Positions 16,681 through 25,134 of a stretch of DNA of 34,213 bases are shown in pieces (the first letter of the stretch is position 1; each line of letters opens with the position of its first letter). Origin of the DNA: Streptomyces sp. BV286 (lineage in GTDB: Bacteria; Actinomycetota; Actinomycetes; Streptomycetales; Streptomycetaceae); assembly GCF_019090165.1 (NCBI RefSeq), contig NZ_JAHRIB010000164.1, positions 1 to 34,213 of the forward strand, written 5' to 3'. Below the pieces are notes generated by a model. The model was not told where the DNA came from, ran no database searches, and saw nothing but the letters and a program-made list of their open reading frames with translations. The position numbers were made by a program, and so were the translations under genes.

Positions 16681-16740
16681 CCGGGGACCCTCTCCCCGTT
16701 TCGTTGCGGACACAGGGCTAAACGGGGAAACGGTCCCCGG
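16681..16740 (-). promoter_or_regulatory. Nested inverted repeat, likely TetR operator
   Basis: Two pairs of perfect nine-base arms share one centre: CCGGGGACC (16681-16689) with GGTCCCCGG (16732-16740), and TCCCCGTTT (16693-16701) with AAACGGGGA (16720-16728). The direct repeat AAACGGGGAAACGG is typical of TetR operators in Streptomyces. It lies 59-118 bases before the TetR start. The symmetry is seen; binding is inferred. Confidence 0.65.
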
Positions 16741-16915
16741 TTATTTCCCGACCCGGGAAGGATTCCCTGTGACCTGAGTCACATGCTTCGGGCAGGGTTC
16801 GGCCCGCCTCCACACGATCGGTCTCCTCCAGCGCGCGCCCGCGCATTCGGCGGCACAGGGTGATCGAACAGGGTGCAGCCAGAACGGCCGGCTGCCTGGA
16901 GCGAAAGGCCCCTGC

Positions 16916-18214
16916 ATGCAGCCGACCCGCTGTCGGATACGCCCGCGCCGCCGCGCCGCAGCCCTCGCATCGGTCACCCTCCTCACCCTGGCGGTCAGCA
17001 CCTCCGCCGGGTCCGGACGTCTGATGGCAGGCGCGCCGACGGCGGCGGGACCCGTCGCGCTGGCCCGGTCCTCCCCGCTCGGCCCCTGCATGATCAGCGG
17101 CCCGCTGGGTGTGCAGATGTCGGAGGGCATCCCCACCCCCGCGGGCTACGCGCGCTCCACCGGCACCGTCCGCGCCCTGAACCTGATGGTCGACTTCTCC
17201 GACGCGCCCGGCCAGGGCAGCGCGCTCGACCGCTTCGGCGAGTTCTTCCCGCAGACCACCGACTGGTTCCGCACCAGTTCGTACGGCCGTCTCGACTACC
17301 GCCCGCAGGCCCCGATAGATCGCTGGCTGCGGATGCCCAAGTCCTTCAAGGCGTACGGGATAGAACGCGGCGCCCCCTTCGACCCCGGTTACCGCGAGCT
17401 GGTCCAGGACATCGTGGCCACCGCCGACCCGAAGGTGGACTTCCGGGAGTACGACCTGCTGAACGTCCTCATCACCCCGAACGCCGGCCCTTCCGCACTC
17501 GACACGGTCCTGTCGGTGACCTTCGCCGGCAACACCCAGGCGCCGGTCGCGGACGGAGTGCCCGTCGCGAACGCGTCCTTCGTCTACAGCCGCCAGGACG
17601 ACGGCTCCGGCTCGTACGCGGAGACCGGCTACCGCGTGCTCCCCCACGAGAACGGCCACGTCTTCGGGCTGCCCGACCTCTACACCCAGGAGGGGGGCGG
17701 CTCGGTCGGCCACTGGGACATCATGAGCGAGGACTGGGGGGCCGACAACGACCTGCTGGGCTGGCACAAGTGGAAGCTCGGCTGGCTCGACGACTCGCAG
17801 GTCGGCTGCGCCTCGGCGCCCGGCACGACCGAGCACGTGCTCACCCCGCTGGCGGAGCCCGGCACGGGTGGCAAACTGATCTTCGTCCCGGTCGACTCGA
17901 AGACGGGGTACGCGGTCGAACTGCGCACCCAGGCCGGCAACGACGAGGCGGTCTGCAAGACGGGCGTGCTCATCTACAAGGTGGCCGCGGACGTCGACAC
18001 CGGCCACGGCCCGGTCACCGTGATCGACTCCACGAAGGACAGCGGCGGCTGCACCCGCAGCCCGAACGTCCACGCGGAACTCTCCGACGCCACCTTCTCC
18101 CCCGGCCAGTACTTCAAGGACCTGAGAACCGGCATCCGCATCACGATCGCAGGCACGGACACCAAGGGAAACCACCAGGTGTACGTAACCCGAGGCCGCC
18201 CCACAACATCATGA
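16916..18214 (+). CDS. Secreted M6-family (immune inhibitor A-like) metalloprotease
   Basis: Predicted secreted zinc protease of 432 residues. The N-terminus has a run of arginines (RRRRAA-type, residues 8-14) followed by a hydrophobic stretch ending near Ala31, a signal peptide with a Tat-like look. The zinc motif HENGHVFGLPDLY has His244, Glu245 and His248, with Asp254 as the likely third ligand, as in M6 peptidases. It is followed by GGGSVGHWDIMS (the Met turn). The region upstream (residues 85-200) fits the M6 domain start (LNLMVDFSD). The C-terminal part (about 290-430) is beta-rich. There is no PKD or other binding domain, so it is short for the family. It is transcribed away from the TetR operator. 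The substrate is unknown. Confidence 0.85.
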   Translation: MQPTRCRIRPRRRAAALASVTLLTLAVSTSAGSGRLMAGAPTAAGPVALARSSPLGPCMISGPLGVQMSEGIPTPAGYARSTGTVRALNLMVDFSDAPGQGSALDRFGEFFPQTTDWFRTSSYGRLDYRPQAPIDRWLRMPKSFKAYGIERGAPFDPGYRELVQDIVATADPKVDFREYDLLNVLITPNAGPSALDTVLSVTFAGNTQAPVADGVPVANASFVYSRQDDGSGSYAETGYRVLPHENGHVFGLPDLYTQEGGGSVGHWDIMSEDWGADNDLLGWHKWKLGWLDDSQVGCASAPGTTEHVLTPLAEPGTGGKLIFVPVDSKTGYAVELRTQAGNDEAVCKTGVLIYKVAADVDTGHGPVTVIDSTKDSGGCTRSPNVHAELSDATFSPGQYFKDLRTGIRITIAGTDTKGNHQVYVTRGRPTTS

Positions 18215-18281
18215 ACACCACAACAGCCACAGCACCGGTCCGGTCCGCACCCCCGACATGTGCAGACACGCGGGGTCTTGA

Positions 18282-18490
18282 GGGGCGCGGGAAACGGCGC
18301 AGTCCTGTGAGGGGCGCGGGGAACGGCGCAATCCTTTAAGGGGCGCGGGGAACTGCGCAGTCCTTTCAGGGGCGCGGGGAACGGCGCAATCCTTTCAGGG
18401 GCGCGGGGAACTGCGCGACCAGCCCCCGCGGACCCGCAGCTCGAATACGACCATGTCCCTCTGAGGGGCGCGGGGAACGGCGCAATCCTT
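18282..18490. repeat. 29-bp tandem array, five units plus one detached copy
   Basis: Units start at 18282, 18311, 18340, 18369 and 18398, exactly 29 bases apart, with another at 18464. Each reads GGGGCGCGGGGAAC(G/T)GCGCA(A/G) plus TCCTTTCA-like linker. Units 2-5 alternate AACGGCGC and AACTGCGC. The fifth ends in the canonical GCGACCAGCCCCCGCG. The array is the inverse orientation of the one at 13831. It fills most of the gap between 18214 and 18611, where I see no gene. Confidence 0.88.
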
Positions 18491-18610
18491 CAGTGACCCG
18501 GCGCCAACACAGCACCCACACAGGCGAGGCCCCGCCACAGGACCGCGACGCCACCCCACGACCGCCCCACCGCATTCATTACCGTGGTGCGGACACCGTA
18601 ATGGGGAGCC

Positions 18611-20299
18611 ATGCCACCGACCCACCACACACCCACCGAGCCCGACGCAGTCGCCCCCGCCCAGCTCCACGCAGTCGCCCCCGTCGAGGCCGTCATCCCC
18701 CTGATGCGCGGCATCACCGTGCTGAGCCGGCTCACCGAGGCAGGCGGAACATCGAGCCTCAGTGGCCTGGAGCGGACCACGGGCCTCGCCAGATCCACGG
18801 TGGACCGCATCGCGGCGACGCTGGCCCGCATGGGATACCTGCGCCTAGACGGCCGGGACGCCGTCCTCGCGCCGAGGCTGATGGAGCTGGGCAACGCCTA
18901 CCTGGCCGCCCTGCGGCTGCCCCGCCTGCTGGACACGCGGGCCGACGCGCTCGCGGACGAGCTGGACGAGTCGGTGTCGCTGGCCGTCGCGGACCGGGAC
19001 GGCATCCGCTTCATCCACCAGGCCACCCGCCGCCGCGCGATGTCCCTGAGCTTCCGCATCGGCGACCTGCTCCCGGCCGAACGGACCGCGCCCGGCCCCC
19101 TGTTCGCGACCGAGTGGACCCCCGAGGACTGGGCGAGATGGCGGGACCGGCGGGCCGCCGACCCGCACGACCTGGGGTTCCCGACGCTGCCCCCACGTGA
19201 ACACCCCGTCGGGGACGAGGAGTTCGAGGAGCGCACACGGGAGGCGGATGCCCGGGGCTGGTCCCTCGACGACCAGTTGATCGAGCCGGGCCTCGTCGCC
19301 GTCTCGGTGCCCGTGCGGGACCTCGGTGGACGCGTCGCCTGCGTGGTGAGCGTGGTGAGCCACACCAGCCGGCACACCGCCGACTCCCTGCGGGACACCC
19401 TGCTGCCCCGGCTGCGGGCGACCGTGCAGGCGATGGAACGGGATCTGCGCGAGGCCCCCGCCCAGCCGCCCGCCGCCCCCGCCGGGCTGGCCACCTGGAC
19501 CGGGGCCTCGAAGCAGGAACTGGGCCGGGAGTTCGTCGAGTCGCTGGCCCGCGGACTGACCGTGATCACGGCGTTCGGCGAGGGCCGCGCCGCGCTCACG
19601 CTCACGGAGGTGGCGCAGGCGACGGGCCTCGCGCGGGCGACGGCCCGGCGCGCGCTGATCACGCTGGAGCACCTGGGCCACGTCACGGCCCACGGGCGGA
19701 CCTTCTCCCTGACGCCCCGGGTCCTGTCCCTCGGCTTCCCGCCGCTGTCCCGTACGACGTTGCCGCAGCTCGCGGCCCCGCACCTGGCCGAACTCGCGGA
19801 CCTGCTGCACGACTCGGCGTCCCTGGCGGTCCTGGCCGGCGACGAGATCCAGTACACGGCCCGCGTCGCGACCAGCCGCATCATGAGCGTCAACATCACG
19901 GTAGGCACACGGCTGCCTACCTTTCCGACCTCCTTGGGCCGGGTGATGCTCGCGGACCTCACCCCGGCCGAGCGGGCCCCGTTCCTGGCCCGCCTCCACC
20001 CGCTGACCCCGCACACGGTCACGGACCCGGCCGTCCTCGGGGCCACCCTGAACCGCGTACGGGAGAACGGATACGCCCTGGTGGACGGAGAGTTGGAGGA
20101 AGGTCTGCGGTCCATCGCGGTCCCGGTGCGCGACCGTACGGGGAGGGTCGTGGCGGCCGTGAACGTGGCGATGCACAGTTCGCGCCGCACGGCCGAGCAG
20201 TGCGTCGGCGAGGTGCTGCCGGAGCTGGCCGCGACGGCCGGGCGCATCGAGGCGGATCTGCGTGTGGCCGGGCGGTTCACCCGGGTTCCGGCCACCTGA
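18611..20299 (+). CDS. Tandem IclR-IclR fused transcriptional regulator
   Basis: A 562-residue protein, twice the usual IclR length, with two complete IclR modules in one chain. The ATG at 18611 has GGGGAG just upstream. Module 1 has a winged helix-turn-helix at about residues 30-90 (LSGLERTTGLARSTVDRIAA) and an effector domain to about 275. Module 2 has a helix-turn-helix at about 305-365 (LTEVAQATGLARATARRALI) and an effector domain to 555. Its segment SRIMSVNITVGTRLPTFPTS resembles the PcaU/PobR group that controls aromatic-acid catabolism. Both modules keep the C-terminal signature (GLVAVSVPVRDLGGRV; GLRSIAVPVRDRTGRV). It is convergent with gudD. The target is unknown; the glucarate operon is possible, but a divergent IclR gene is a better candidate for that. 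Confidence 0.9.
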   Translation: MPPTHHTPTEPDAVAPAQLHAVAPVEAVIPLMRGITVLSRLTEAGGTSSLSGLERTTGLARSTVDRIAATLARMGYLRLDGRDAVLAPRLMELGNAYLAALRLPRLLDTRADALADELDESVSLAVADRDGIRFIHQATRRRAMSLSFRIGDLLPAERTAPGPLFATEWTPEDWARWRDRRAADPHDLGFPTLPPREHPVGDEEFEERTREADARGWSLDDQLIEPGLVAVSVPVRDLGGRVACVVSVVSHTSRHTADSLRDTLLPRLRATVQAMERDLREAPAQPPAAPAGLATWTGASKQELGREFVESLARGLTVITAFGEGRAALTLTEVAQATGLARATARRALITLEHLGHVTAHGRTFSLTPRVLSLGFPPLSRTTLPQLAAPHLAELADLLHDSASLAVLAGDEIQYTARVATSRIMSVNITVGTRLPTFPTSLGRVMLADLTPAERAPFLARLHPLTPHTVTDPAVLGATLNRVRENGYALVDGELEEGLRSIAVPVRDRTGRVVAAVNVAMHSSRRTAEQCVGEVLPELAATAGRIEADLRVAGRFTRVPAT

Positions 20300-20369
20300 C
20301 CACCCGACCGGACAACCTTCCTGGCCCCGGCCACGCGACAGACCCCCGAGGGGCGCAGGGACCGGAATC

Positions 20370-20388
20370 GGGAGGGACCGCCCCTCCC
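20370..20388. terminator. Small hairpin between convergent genes
   Basis: GGGAGGG (20370-20376) pairs with CCCTCCC (20382-20388) around a five-base loop, followed by a C/T-rich stretch. It lies between the stops of the double IclR gene and gudD, so it may serve both. The stem is short. Confidence 0.4.
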
Positions 20389-20416
20389 TCTCGCTCCCTC
20401 TCCTCCCCCGCGAGCG

Positions 20417-21745
20417 TCAACGAACCAGGCAGGGCCGCTTCGCGTCGAACTGCCAGTCCGGGACGAGGTACCGCATCCCGGCGGCGTCGTCCCGGGCGCC
20501 CAGCGCCTTCTCGCGGTAGAGGTCGTGGGCGGCGAGGAGCCGGTCCATGTCCAGCTCGACGCCCAGACCGGGCGCCTCGGGCACGGCGATCTCGCCGTCG
20601 ACGATCCGCGGCGGCGCGACGGTGAGCCGCTCCAGCCCTTCCTGCCAGATCCAGTGCGTGTCCAGGGCGTTGTACTCCCCCGGCGCCGCGGCACCGCAGT
20701 GGGTGACCATGGCGAGCGAGATGTCGAAGTGGTTGTTCGAGTGACAGCCCCAGGTCAGCCCCATCGCGTTGCAGAGCTGCGCCACCCGCACCGAACCCTG
20801 CATCGTCCAGAAGTGCGGGTCGGCCAGCGGGATGGACACCGACTGGAGCGCCAGCGCGTGGGTCATCTGCCGCCAGTCGGTGGCGATCATGTTGGTGGCC
20901 GTCGGAAGCCCGGTCGCGCGGCGGAACTCCGCCAGGATCTCGCGCCCGGAGTAACCACCCTCGGCCCCGCAGGGGTCCTCGGCGTAGGCGAGCGTGCCGA
21001 CCAGTGGCCGGCACAGCTCGACGGCCTCGCGCAGCGACCACGCGCCGTTCGGGTCCAGGGTGATCCGCGCCCCGGGGAAGCGGTCCTTGAGCGCCCGTAC
21101 GGCCTCGACCTCAGCGGGGCCGTCCAGGACACCGCCCTTGAGCTTGAAGTCCCGGAAGCCGTACAGGTCGTAGGCGGTCTCGGCCTGCCGGACGATCGCC
21201 TCGGGCGTGAGGGCCTCCTCGTGCCGGACGCGGTACCAGTCGACGTCCGAGTCGGGCTCACGGACGTACTCCAGATCGGTGCGGTCCGGGTCGCCGACGT
21301 AGAAGAGGTAGCCCAGGACCCGTACGGAGTCCCGCTGTTGGCCGTCTCCGAGGAGTGCCGCGACCGGTACGCCGAGGTGTTGGCCGAGGAGGTCGAGGAG
21401 CGCCGACTCGACGGCCGTGACGGCGTGCACGGTGGTCCTCAGATCGAAGGTCTGGGCGCCGCGGCCACCCGAGTCGCGGTCGGCGAAGCGGTCCCCGATC
21501 CCGCGCAGGACCCGCTTGTAGTCGCCCAACTTCGCTCCGACGACCAGGGGTTCGGCATCCTGCAGCGTCCGGGTGATCTTCTCACCCCCGGGTACCTCCC
21601 CCAGTCCGGTACGGCCCTCGGAGTCCCGGAGGACCACGATGTTGCGGGTGAAGTAGGGGCCGTGCGCGCCGGAGAGGTTCAGCTCCATGCAGTCGCGGCC
21701 GGCGACGGGGTAGACGGCGAACTCGGTGACGGTCGGCTGATTCAT
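20417..21745 (-). CDS. gudD: Glucarate dehydratase
   Basis: Enolase-superfamily enzyme of 442 residues that dehydrates D-glucarate (and commonly L-idarate) to 5-dehydro-4-deoxy-D-glucarate. The start ATG at 21745 gives the normal N-terminus (MNQPTVTEFAVYPVAGRDCM). The GudD signature AHGPYFTRNIVVL is at residues 28-40. Catalytic residues are in place: Lys201 and Lys203 (DFKLKGG), metal ligands Asp231 (TLDPNGAW), Glu256 (YAEDPCG) and Asn285 (ATNMIATDW), and His335 (GCHSNNHFD). These match the E. coli enzyme with an offset of about four. It is the last gene of the kdgD-gntP-gudD operon, separated from gntP by 116 bases containing a purine-rich tract. The function is well supported by motifs and by the neighbouring KdgD. 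Confidence 0.95.
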   Translation of the reverse strand: MNQPTVTEFAVYPVAGRDCMELNLSGAHGPYFTRNIVVLRDSEGRTGLGEVPGGEKITRTLQDAEPLVVGAKLGDYKRVLRGIGDRFADRDSGGRGAQTFDLRTTVHAVTAVESALLDLLGQHLGVPVAALLGDGQQRDSVRVLGYLFYVGDPDRTDLEYVREPDSDVDWYRVRHEEALTPEAIVRQAETAYDLYGFRDFKLKGGVLDGPAEVEAVRALKDRFPGARITLDPNGAWSLREAVELCRPLVGTLAYAEDPCGAEGGYSGREILAEFRRATGLPTATNMIATDWRQMTHALALQSVSIPLADPHFWTMQGSVRVAQLCNAMGLTWGCHSNNHFDISLAMVTHCGAAAPGEYNALDTHWIWQEGLERLTVAPPRIVDGEIAVPEAPGLGVELDMDRLLAAHDLYREKALGARDDAAGMRYLVPDWQFDAKRPCLVR

Positions 21746-21810
21746 ACGTATCGAAGTCCTTGGCTGCGAGGGAGGCGAGGGGAGACCCCGGGCGGGAGAC
21801 AGGGGGAGTC

Positions 21811-21850
21811 GGAGGAGGAGAAGGAGGAGGAGGGGCAGGAGGAGGAGGGG
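21811..21850. repeat. Polypurine GGA tract between gntP and gudD
   Basis: Forty bases of G and A (GGAGGAGGAGAAGGAGGAGG and onward) with one C interruption at 21836. Further purine-rich sequence lies to the left. On the transcribed strand it gives a pyrimidine-rich, unstructured leader before gudD. It resembles H-DNA or slippage-prone sequence. Confidence 0.8.
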
Positions 21851-21861
21851 CAGGTCGGGCG

Positions 21862-23199
21862 TCACAGGCTGAGGACGTCGAGGCTCCACTCCAGTGCCAG
21901 GACGCCGCCGAGACCCAGGATCGCGAGCACCGTCGTATAGGTGGTCCGTACCTTGATCGCCTCGATGACCGAGAGGTTGAAGTACTCCTTGAACAGCCAG
22001 AATCCCGGGTCGTTGACGTGGGAGAAGGCGATCGATCCGCAGGACACGGCGAGGACCATGATCTCGGGGTGGATCCCGCTGCCCGCGAGGAGCGGGAGCA
22101 CCACGCCGGAGGCGGTGACGACGGCGACGGTCGCCGAGCCGAGCGCCACCCGCAGGATGACCGCGATGAGCCACGCGAGGACGATCGGCGAGATGGACCA
22201 GCTGTCGGTGGCGTCCTTGATGTAGTCGGAGATCCCGCCTTCGACGAGGACGTTCTTGAAGGCGCCGCCCGCGCCGATGACCAGAAGGATCATCGCCATC
22301 GACTGGGCCGCCGAGGTGCACGAGGCGTTGACGTCGGCGAGGCTGCGGCCGATGCGTGGTCCGAAGGCCCAGATCGCCAGGAGCAGGGTCAGCATGAGCG
22401 CGATCGGCGCCGAGCCGATGAAGGCGACGAAGTTCAGGAGCGGGCTGTGGCCCGAGGTCGCCATGTCGATGACGGCCGCGCCGGCGATCAGCACCACGGG
22501 GAAGAGCGCCACGAACAGCGACCAGCCCAGGCCGGGCATCTCCTCGTCCTCGAACTCGCGGTCGCTGACCAGGCCCTTGGGGATGGACGGGTTCATGGCC
22601 CTGATGAACGGCAGCCGCGGCCACAGCAGGGCGATGAGCGCGCCGGCCGGGACGGCGATGAACAGGCCGTAGAACAGGGTGTGTCCGACGGAGGCGTGGA
22701 AGGTCGCGGCGACGGCGGTGGGGCCGGGGTGCGGCGGCAGGAAGCTGTGCATCGTGGACAGGGCGATCGACATCGGCAGGCCGACCCACAGCAGATTGGC
22801 CCCGGTGACCCTGACGAGCGTGAACGCGATGGGCACGATGATGATGAACGCGACCTCGTAGAACATGGTCACGCCGATCAGCATGGACGTGACCACCATG
22901 GCCACCTGGACCCAGCGTGGTCCGAAGGCGTCCAACAGCTTTCCGGCTATCCGCTGGGCGGCGCCGGAGTCCCCCATGACCCGGCCGACCATGGCACCGA
23001 GGCCGATGGTGAGCATCGTGTCGCCGATCTGGCCCCCGATGCCCTCCGCGAGGACGTCCGGGATCTCGGCCACCGGTATGCCCCGGACCAGGGCGACACC
23101 CACCGCCACGAGCAGCAGCGCGGCGAAGCCGTTGAGTTTGGTCCGGGTCATGAGGAACAGCAGCGCCAGAACGCTGATCCCGACTACGAGCAGAGGCAT
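21862..23199 (-). CDS. GntP-family gluconate/aldarate:H+ symporter
   Basis: Inner-membrane transporter of 445 residues with 12-14 predicted helices, of the Gnt family (gluconate:H+ symporters). Typical segments are MPLLVVGISVLALLFLMTRT at the N-terminus, MHSFLPPHPGPTAVAATFH (residues about 150-168) and SHVNDPGFWLFKEYFNLS near 400. The ATG at 23199 has AAAGGGGA upstream. Because it sits between kdgD and gudD it probably imports D-glucarate or a related hexarate rather than gluconate. That substrate is inferred from context. The gap to kdgD is 60 bases and contains a small direct repeat, CGTATGTCAGGCG. Confidence 0.92.
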   Translation of the reverse strand: MPLLVVGISVLALLFLMTRTKLNGFAALLLVAVGVALVRGIPVAEIPDVLAEGIGGQIGDTMLTIGLGAMVGRVMGDSGAAQRIAGKLLDAFGPRWVQVAMVVTSMLIGVTMFYEVAFIIIVPIAFTLVRVTGANLLWVGLPMSIALSTMHSFLPPHPGPTAVAATFHASVGHTLFYGLFIAVPAGALIALLWPRLPFIRAMNPSIPKGLVSDREFEDEEMPGLGWSLFVALFPVVLIAGAAVIDMATSGHSPLLNFVAFIGSAPIALMLTLLLAIWAFGPRIGRSLADVNASCTSAAQSMAMILLVIGAGGAFKNVLVEGGISDYIKDATDSWSISPIVLAWLIAVILRVALGSATVAVVTASGVVLPLLAGSGIHPEIMVLAVSCGSIAFSHVNDPGFWLFKEYFNLSVIEAIKVRTTYTTVLAILGLGGVLALEWSLDVLSL

Positions 23200-23259
23200 G
23201 GCAGTTCCCCTTTGAACTGTTGAGCTGTATTCGAGGCGTCGTATGTCAGGCGCCGTATG

Positions 23260-24255
23260 TCAGGCGTCGCCGCGTCGGCGTACCGCTCCGACCAGAGCCA
23301 GGCCGGCGTCGAGGATCCGCTCCAGCTCGGCGAGGTCGTCGTCGCCGGGATCGGTGAGCGGGGCCCGTACGAGGCCGACCGGCAGCCCCCGCAGCCGGGC
23401 GGCGGCCTTGACGAGCGAGACGGCGTACCCGGGCACGCGGTCGCGCAATTCGACCAGCGGAACGTAGAAGTCGCGCAGGAGCTTGGTGAGCGTGGCGTCG
23501 TCGTCCTCGCGCAGGGCGGTGAAGAAGGCGCCCGCGATCTCGGGGGCGAAGGCGTGGACGGCCGACGAGTAGGCGGGGACACCGACGGTGGCGTACGCGC
23601 GGGCCTGGATCTCGGCGGTGGAGGCACCGTTGAAGAAGAGGAAGCCGTCGGGGGCGGCGAACGTGAGGCGCTGCAGGCGGTCGAGGTCGCTGTGCCCGTC
23701 CTTGAGGCCGACGACCGTGGGGATCTCCGCGATGCGGCGCAGGCCGTCGGCGGTGAAGGTGACCTGCCCGCGCTGGTACGCGATGAGCGGCAGCCGGGTG
23801 CCGGCGGCGATCCGGCGCACCTGCTCGACCAAGCCGTCCTGCGGGGCGCCGACCAGGTAGTGGGGCAGTACGAGCAGGGCGTCCGCGCCGGCGTCCTCGG
23901 CGATCCGGGCGAACCGCAGGGCCTGGGCCCAGCCGTAGCCGACGCCGGCGACGACGGGCAGGCGACCGTCGACGATCTCGACGGTGGCCCGGACCACGGC
24001 GCGGTACTCGTCCTCGTCGAGCGAGAAGAACTCCCCGGTTCCGCAGGCGGGGAAGACGGCGCCCGGGGCGTCCGCGTCAGGCCCGCCGGCCAACTGGGCG
24101 GTCAGGTAGGCCCGGTACGCCGGCAGGTCGAGCCCGCCGTCGTCACGGAAGCTCGTCAGGGGGAAGGACAGCACTCCGCCCGCCATGCCGTCGCGCAGCC
24201 GCTGGGCCACGGCTTCGGTCTCCGCGCTGAACCGCATTCCGAATCTCATCTCCAT
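23260..24255 (-). CDS. kdgD: 5-dehydro-4-deoxyglucarate dehydratase (DapA family)
   Basis: Class I aldolase-fold lyase of up to 331 residues that converts 5-dehydro-4-deoxy-D-glucarate to 2,5-dioxopentanoate with loss of CO2 and water. Typical features are GGVLSFPLTSF (residues 26-36), the substrate loop FPACGTGEFFSL (68-79), Tyr160 (LIAYQRG) and the Schiff-base Lys185 (VVGLKDGHSD). The start is uncertain: ATGs at 24255, 24249 and 24237 are in frame. A palindromic operator-like site covers the first, so a downstream start or a leaderless message is possible. It is the first gene of kdgD-gntP-gudD and divergent from an IclR gene. The product would need a 2,5-dioxopentanoate dehydrogenase to reach 2-oxoglutarate; none is in the window. 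Confidence 0.94.
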   Translation of the reverse strand: MEMRFGMRFSAETEAVAQRLRDGMAGGVLSFPLTSFRDDGGLDLPAYRAYLTAQLAGGPDADAPGAVFPACGTGEFFSLDEDEYRAVVRATVEIVDGRLPVVAGVGYGWAQALRFARIAEDAGADALLVLPHYLVGAPQDGLVEQVRRIAAGTRLPLIAYQRGQVTFTADGLRRIAEIPTVVGLKDGHSDLDRLQRLTFAAPDGFLFFNGASTAEIQARAYATVGVPAYSSAVHAFAPEIAGAFFTALREDDDATLTKLLRDFYVPLVELRDRVPGYAVSLVKAAARLRGLPVGLVRAPLTDPGDDDLAELERILDAGLALVGAVRRRGDA

Positions 24256-24275
24256 ATGCAGATGGCGTACATGTA
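24252..24275. promoter_or_regulatory. Palindromic sites in the kdgD/IclR divergent region
   Basis: CCATATGCAGATGG (24252-24265) matches its own reverse complement at 12 of 14 bases, and TACATGTA (24268-24275) is perfect. Both lie at or just before the kdgD start and 70-90 bases before the IclR start, where an IclR repressor would act on both genes. Binding is inferred. Confidence 0.5.
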
Positions 24276-24345
24276 TGAGAACGGAGGTTAGGTCGGTGAA
24301 CCGGCATGGTCAATGGGTGCGGCACCGCGGATTTACGATGTGGGC

Positions 24346-25134
24346 ATGCCGGAGAGCAGCGGAGTCCGCGGAGTGAAGTCAGCGGCCCGCACGGTCGCGC
24401 TGCTGGAACTGCTCGCCACGCGCGGCGACCGGCCCGCCCGCCTGGACGAACTGGCCGAGGAACTGGGCGTACCGCGCAGCAGCATGTACCAGCTGCTGCA
24501 GACCCTCATCGAGTGCGGCTGGGTGCGCTCGGACACGACGGGGTCCCTCTACGGCATCGGGATCCGCGCACTGCTCACGGGCACGAGCTACCTCGACAGC
24601 GATCCGCACGTCCGCGTGGTGCGCCCGTATCTCGACGAGGCCTCGGACGCACTCGGCGAGACGATCCACCTGGCCCGGCTCGACGGCCCGGACGTCGTCT
24701 ACCTCGCGACCCGCGAGTCCCACGAATACCTGCGCACGATCAGCAGGGTCGGCCGCCGGATCCCCGCCCACGCGGGCGCCCTCGGCAAGGCACTGCTCGC
24801 CGAGCGCCCAGACAACGAACTCCCCTTCTCCGAAGGCCCATTGGCGGCCTTGACAGACAACACACACACCACTCGCAGCACGCTGCTCGCCGACCTGGCG
24901 GAGGTACGCGAGCGCGGCTACTCGATCGACCGCGAGGAGACGGTGACCGGCATCGCGGGCTTCGGCTTCGCCCTGCGGTACGGCACACCGGCCACGGACG
25001 CCATCAGCTGCTCGGTACCGGTGGCCAGGCTCAGCGAGGCGCACGAGACCCGGGTGATCGCGGTCATGCGGGAGATGCGCACGAAGATCGAAAGCGTGCT
25101 CCCGTCGACATCGGGCACCCCGGACTGGCGCTGA
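24346..25134 (+). CDS. IclR-family regulator of the glucarate operon (predicted)
   Basis: Regulator of 262 residues. The N-terminal winged helix-turn-helix (VKSAARTVALLELLATRG, then LAEELGVPRSSMYQLLQTL) covers about residues 10-75. The IclR effector domain covers about 80-250, with the signature GYSIDREETVTGIAGFGFAL. The start ATG at 24346 fits the family best; ATG 24313 adds 11 residues, and neither has a good ribosome site. It is divergent from kdgD with palindromic sites between, so it probably controls kdgD-gntP-gudD in response to a sugar acid or pathway intermediate. That target is inferred from position. Confidence 0.9.
   Translation: MPESSGVRGVKSAARTVALLELLATRGDRPARLDELAEELGVPRSSMYQLLQTLIECGWVRSDTTGSLYGIGIRALLTGTSYLDSDPHVRVVRPYLDEASDALGETIHLARLDGPDVVYLATRESHEYLRTISRVGRRIPAHAGALGKALLAERPDNELPFSEGPLAALTDNTHTTRSTLLADLAEVRERGYSIDREETVTGIAGFGFALRYGTPATDAISCSVPVARLSEAHETRVIAVMREMRTKIESVLPSTSGTPDWR

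Noticed and set aside
18282..18490. Regular 29-bp repeats suggest a CRISPR array
   Set aside because: The whole 29-bp unit repeats with no unique spacers, and no cas gene is near. It matches a common Streptomyces intergenic repeat.
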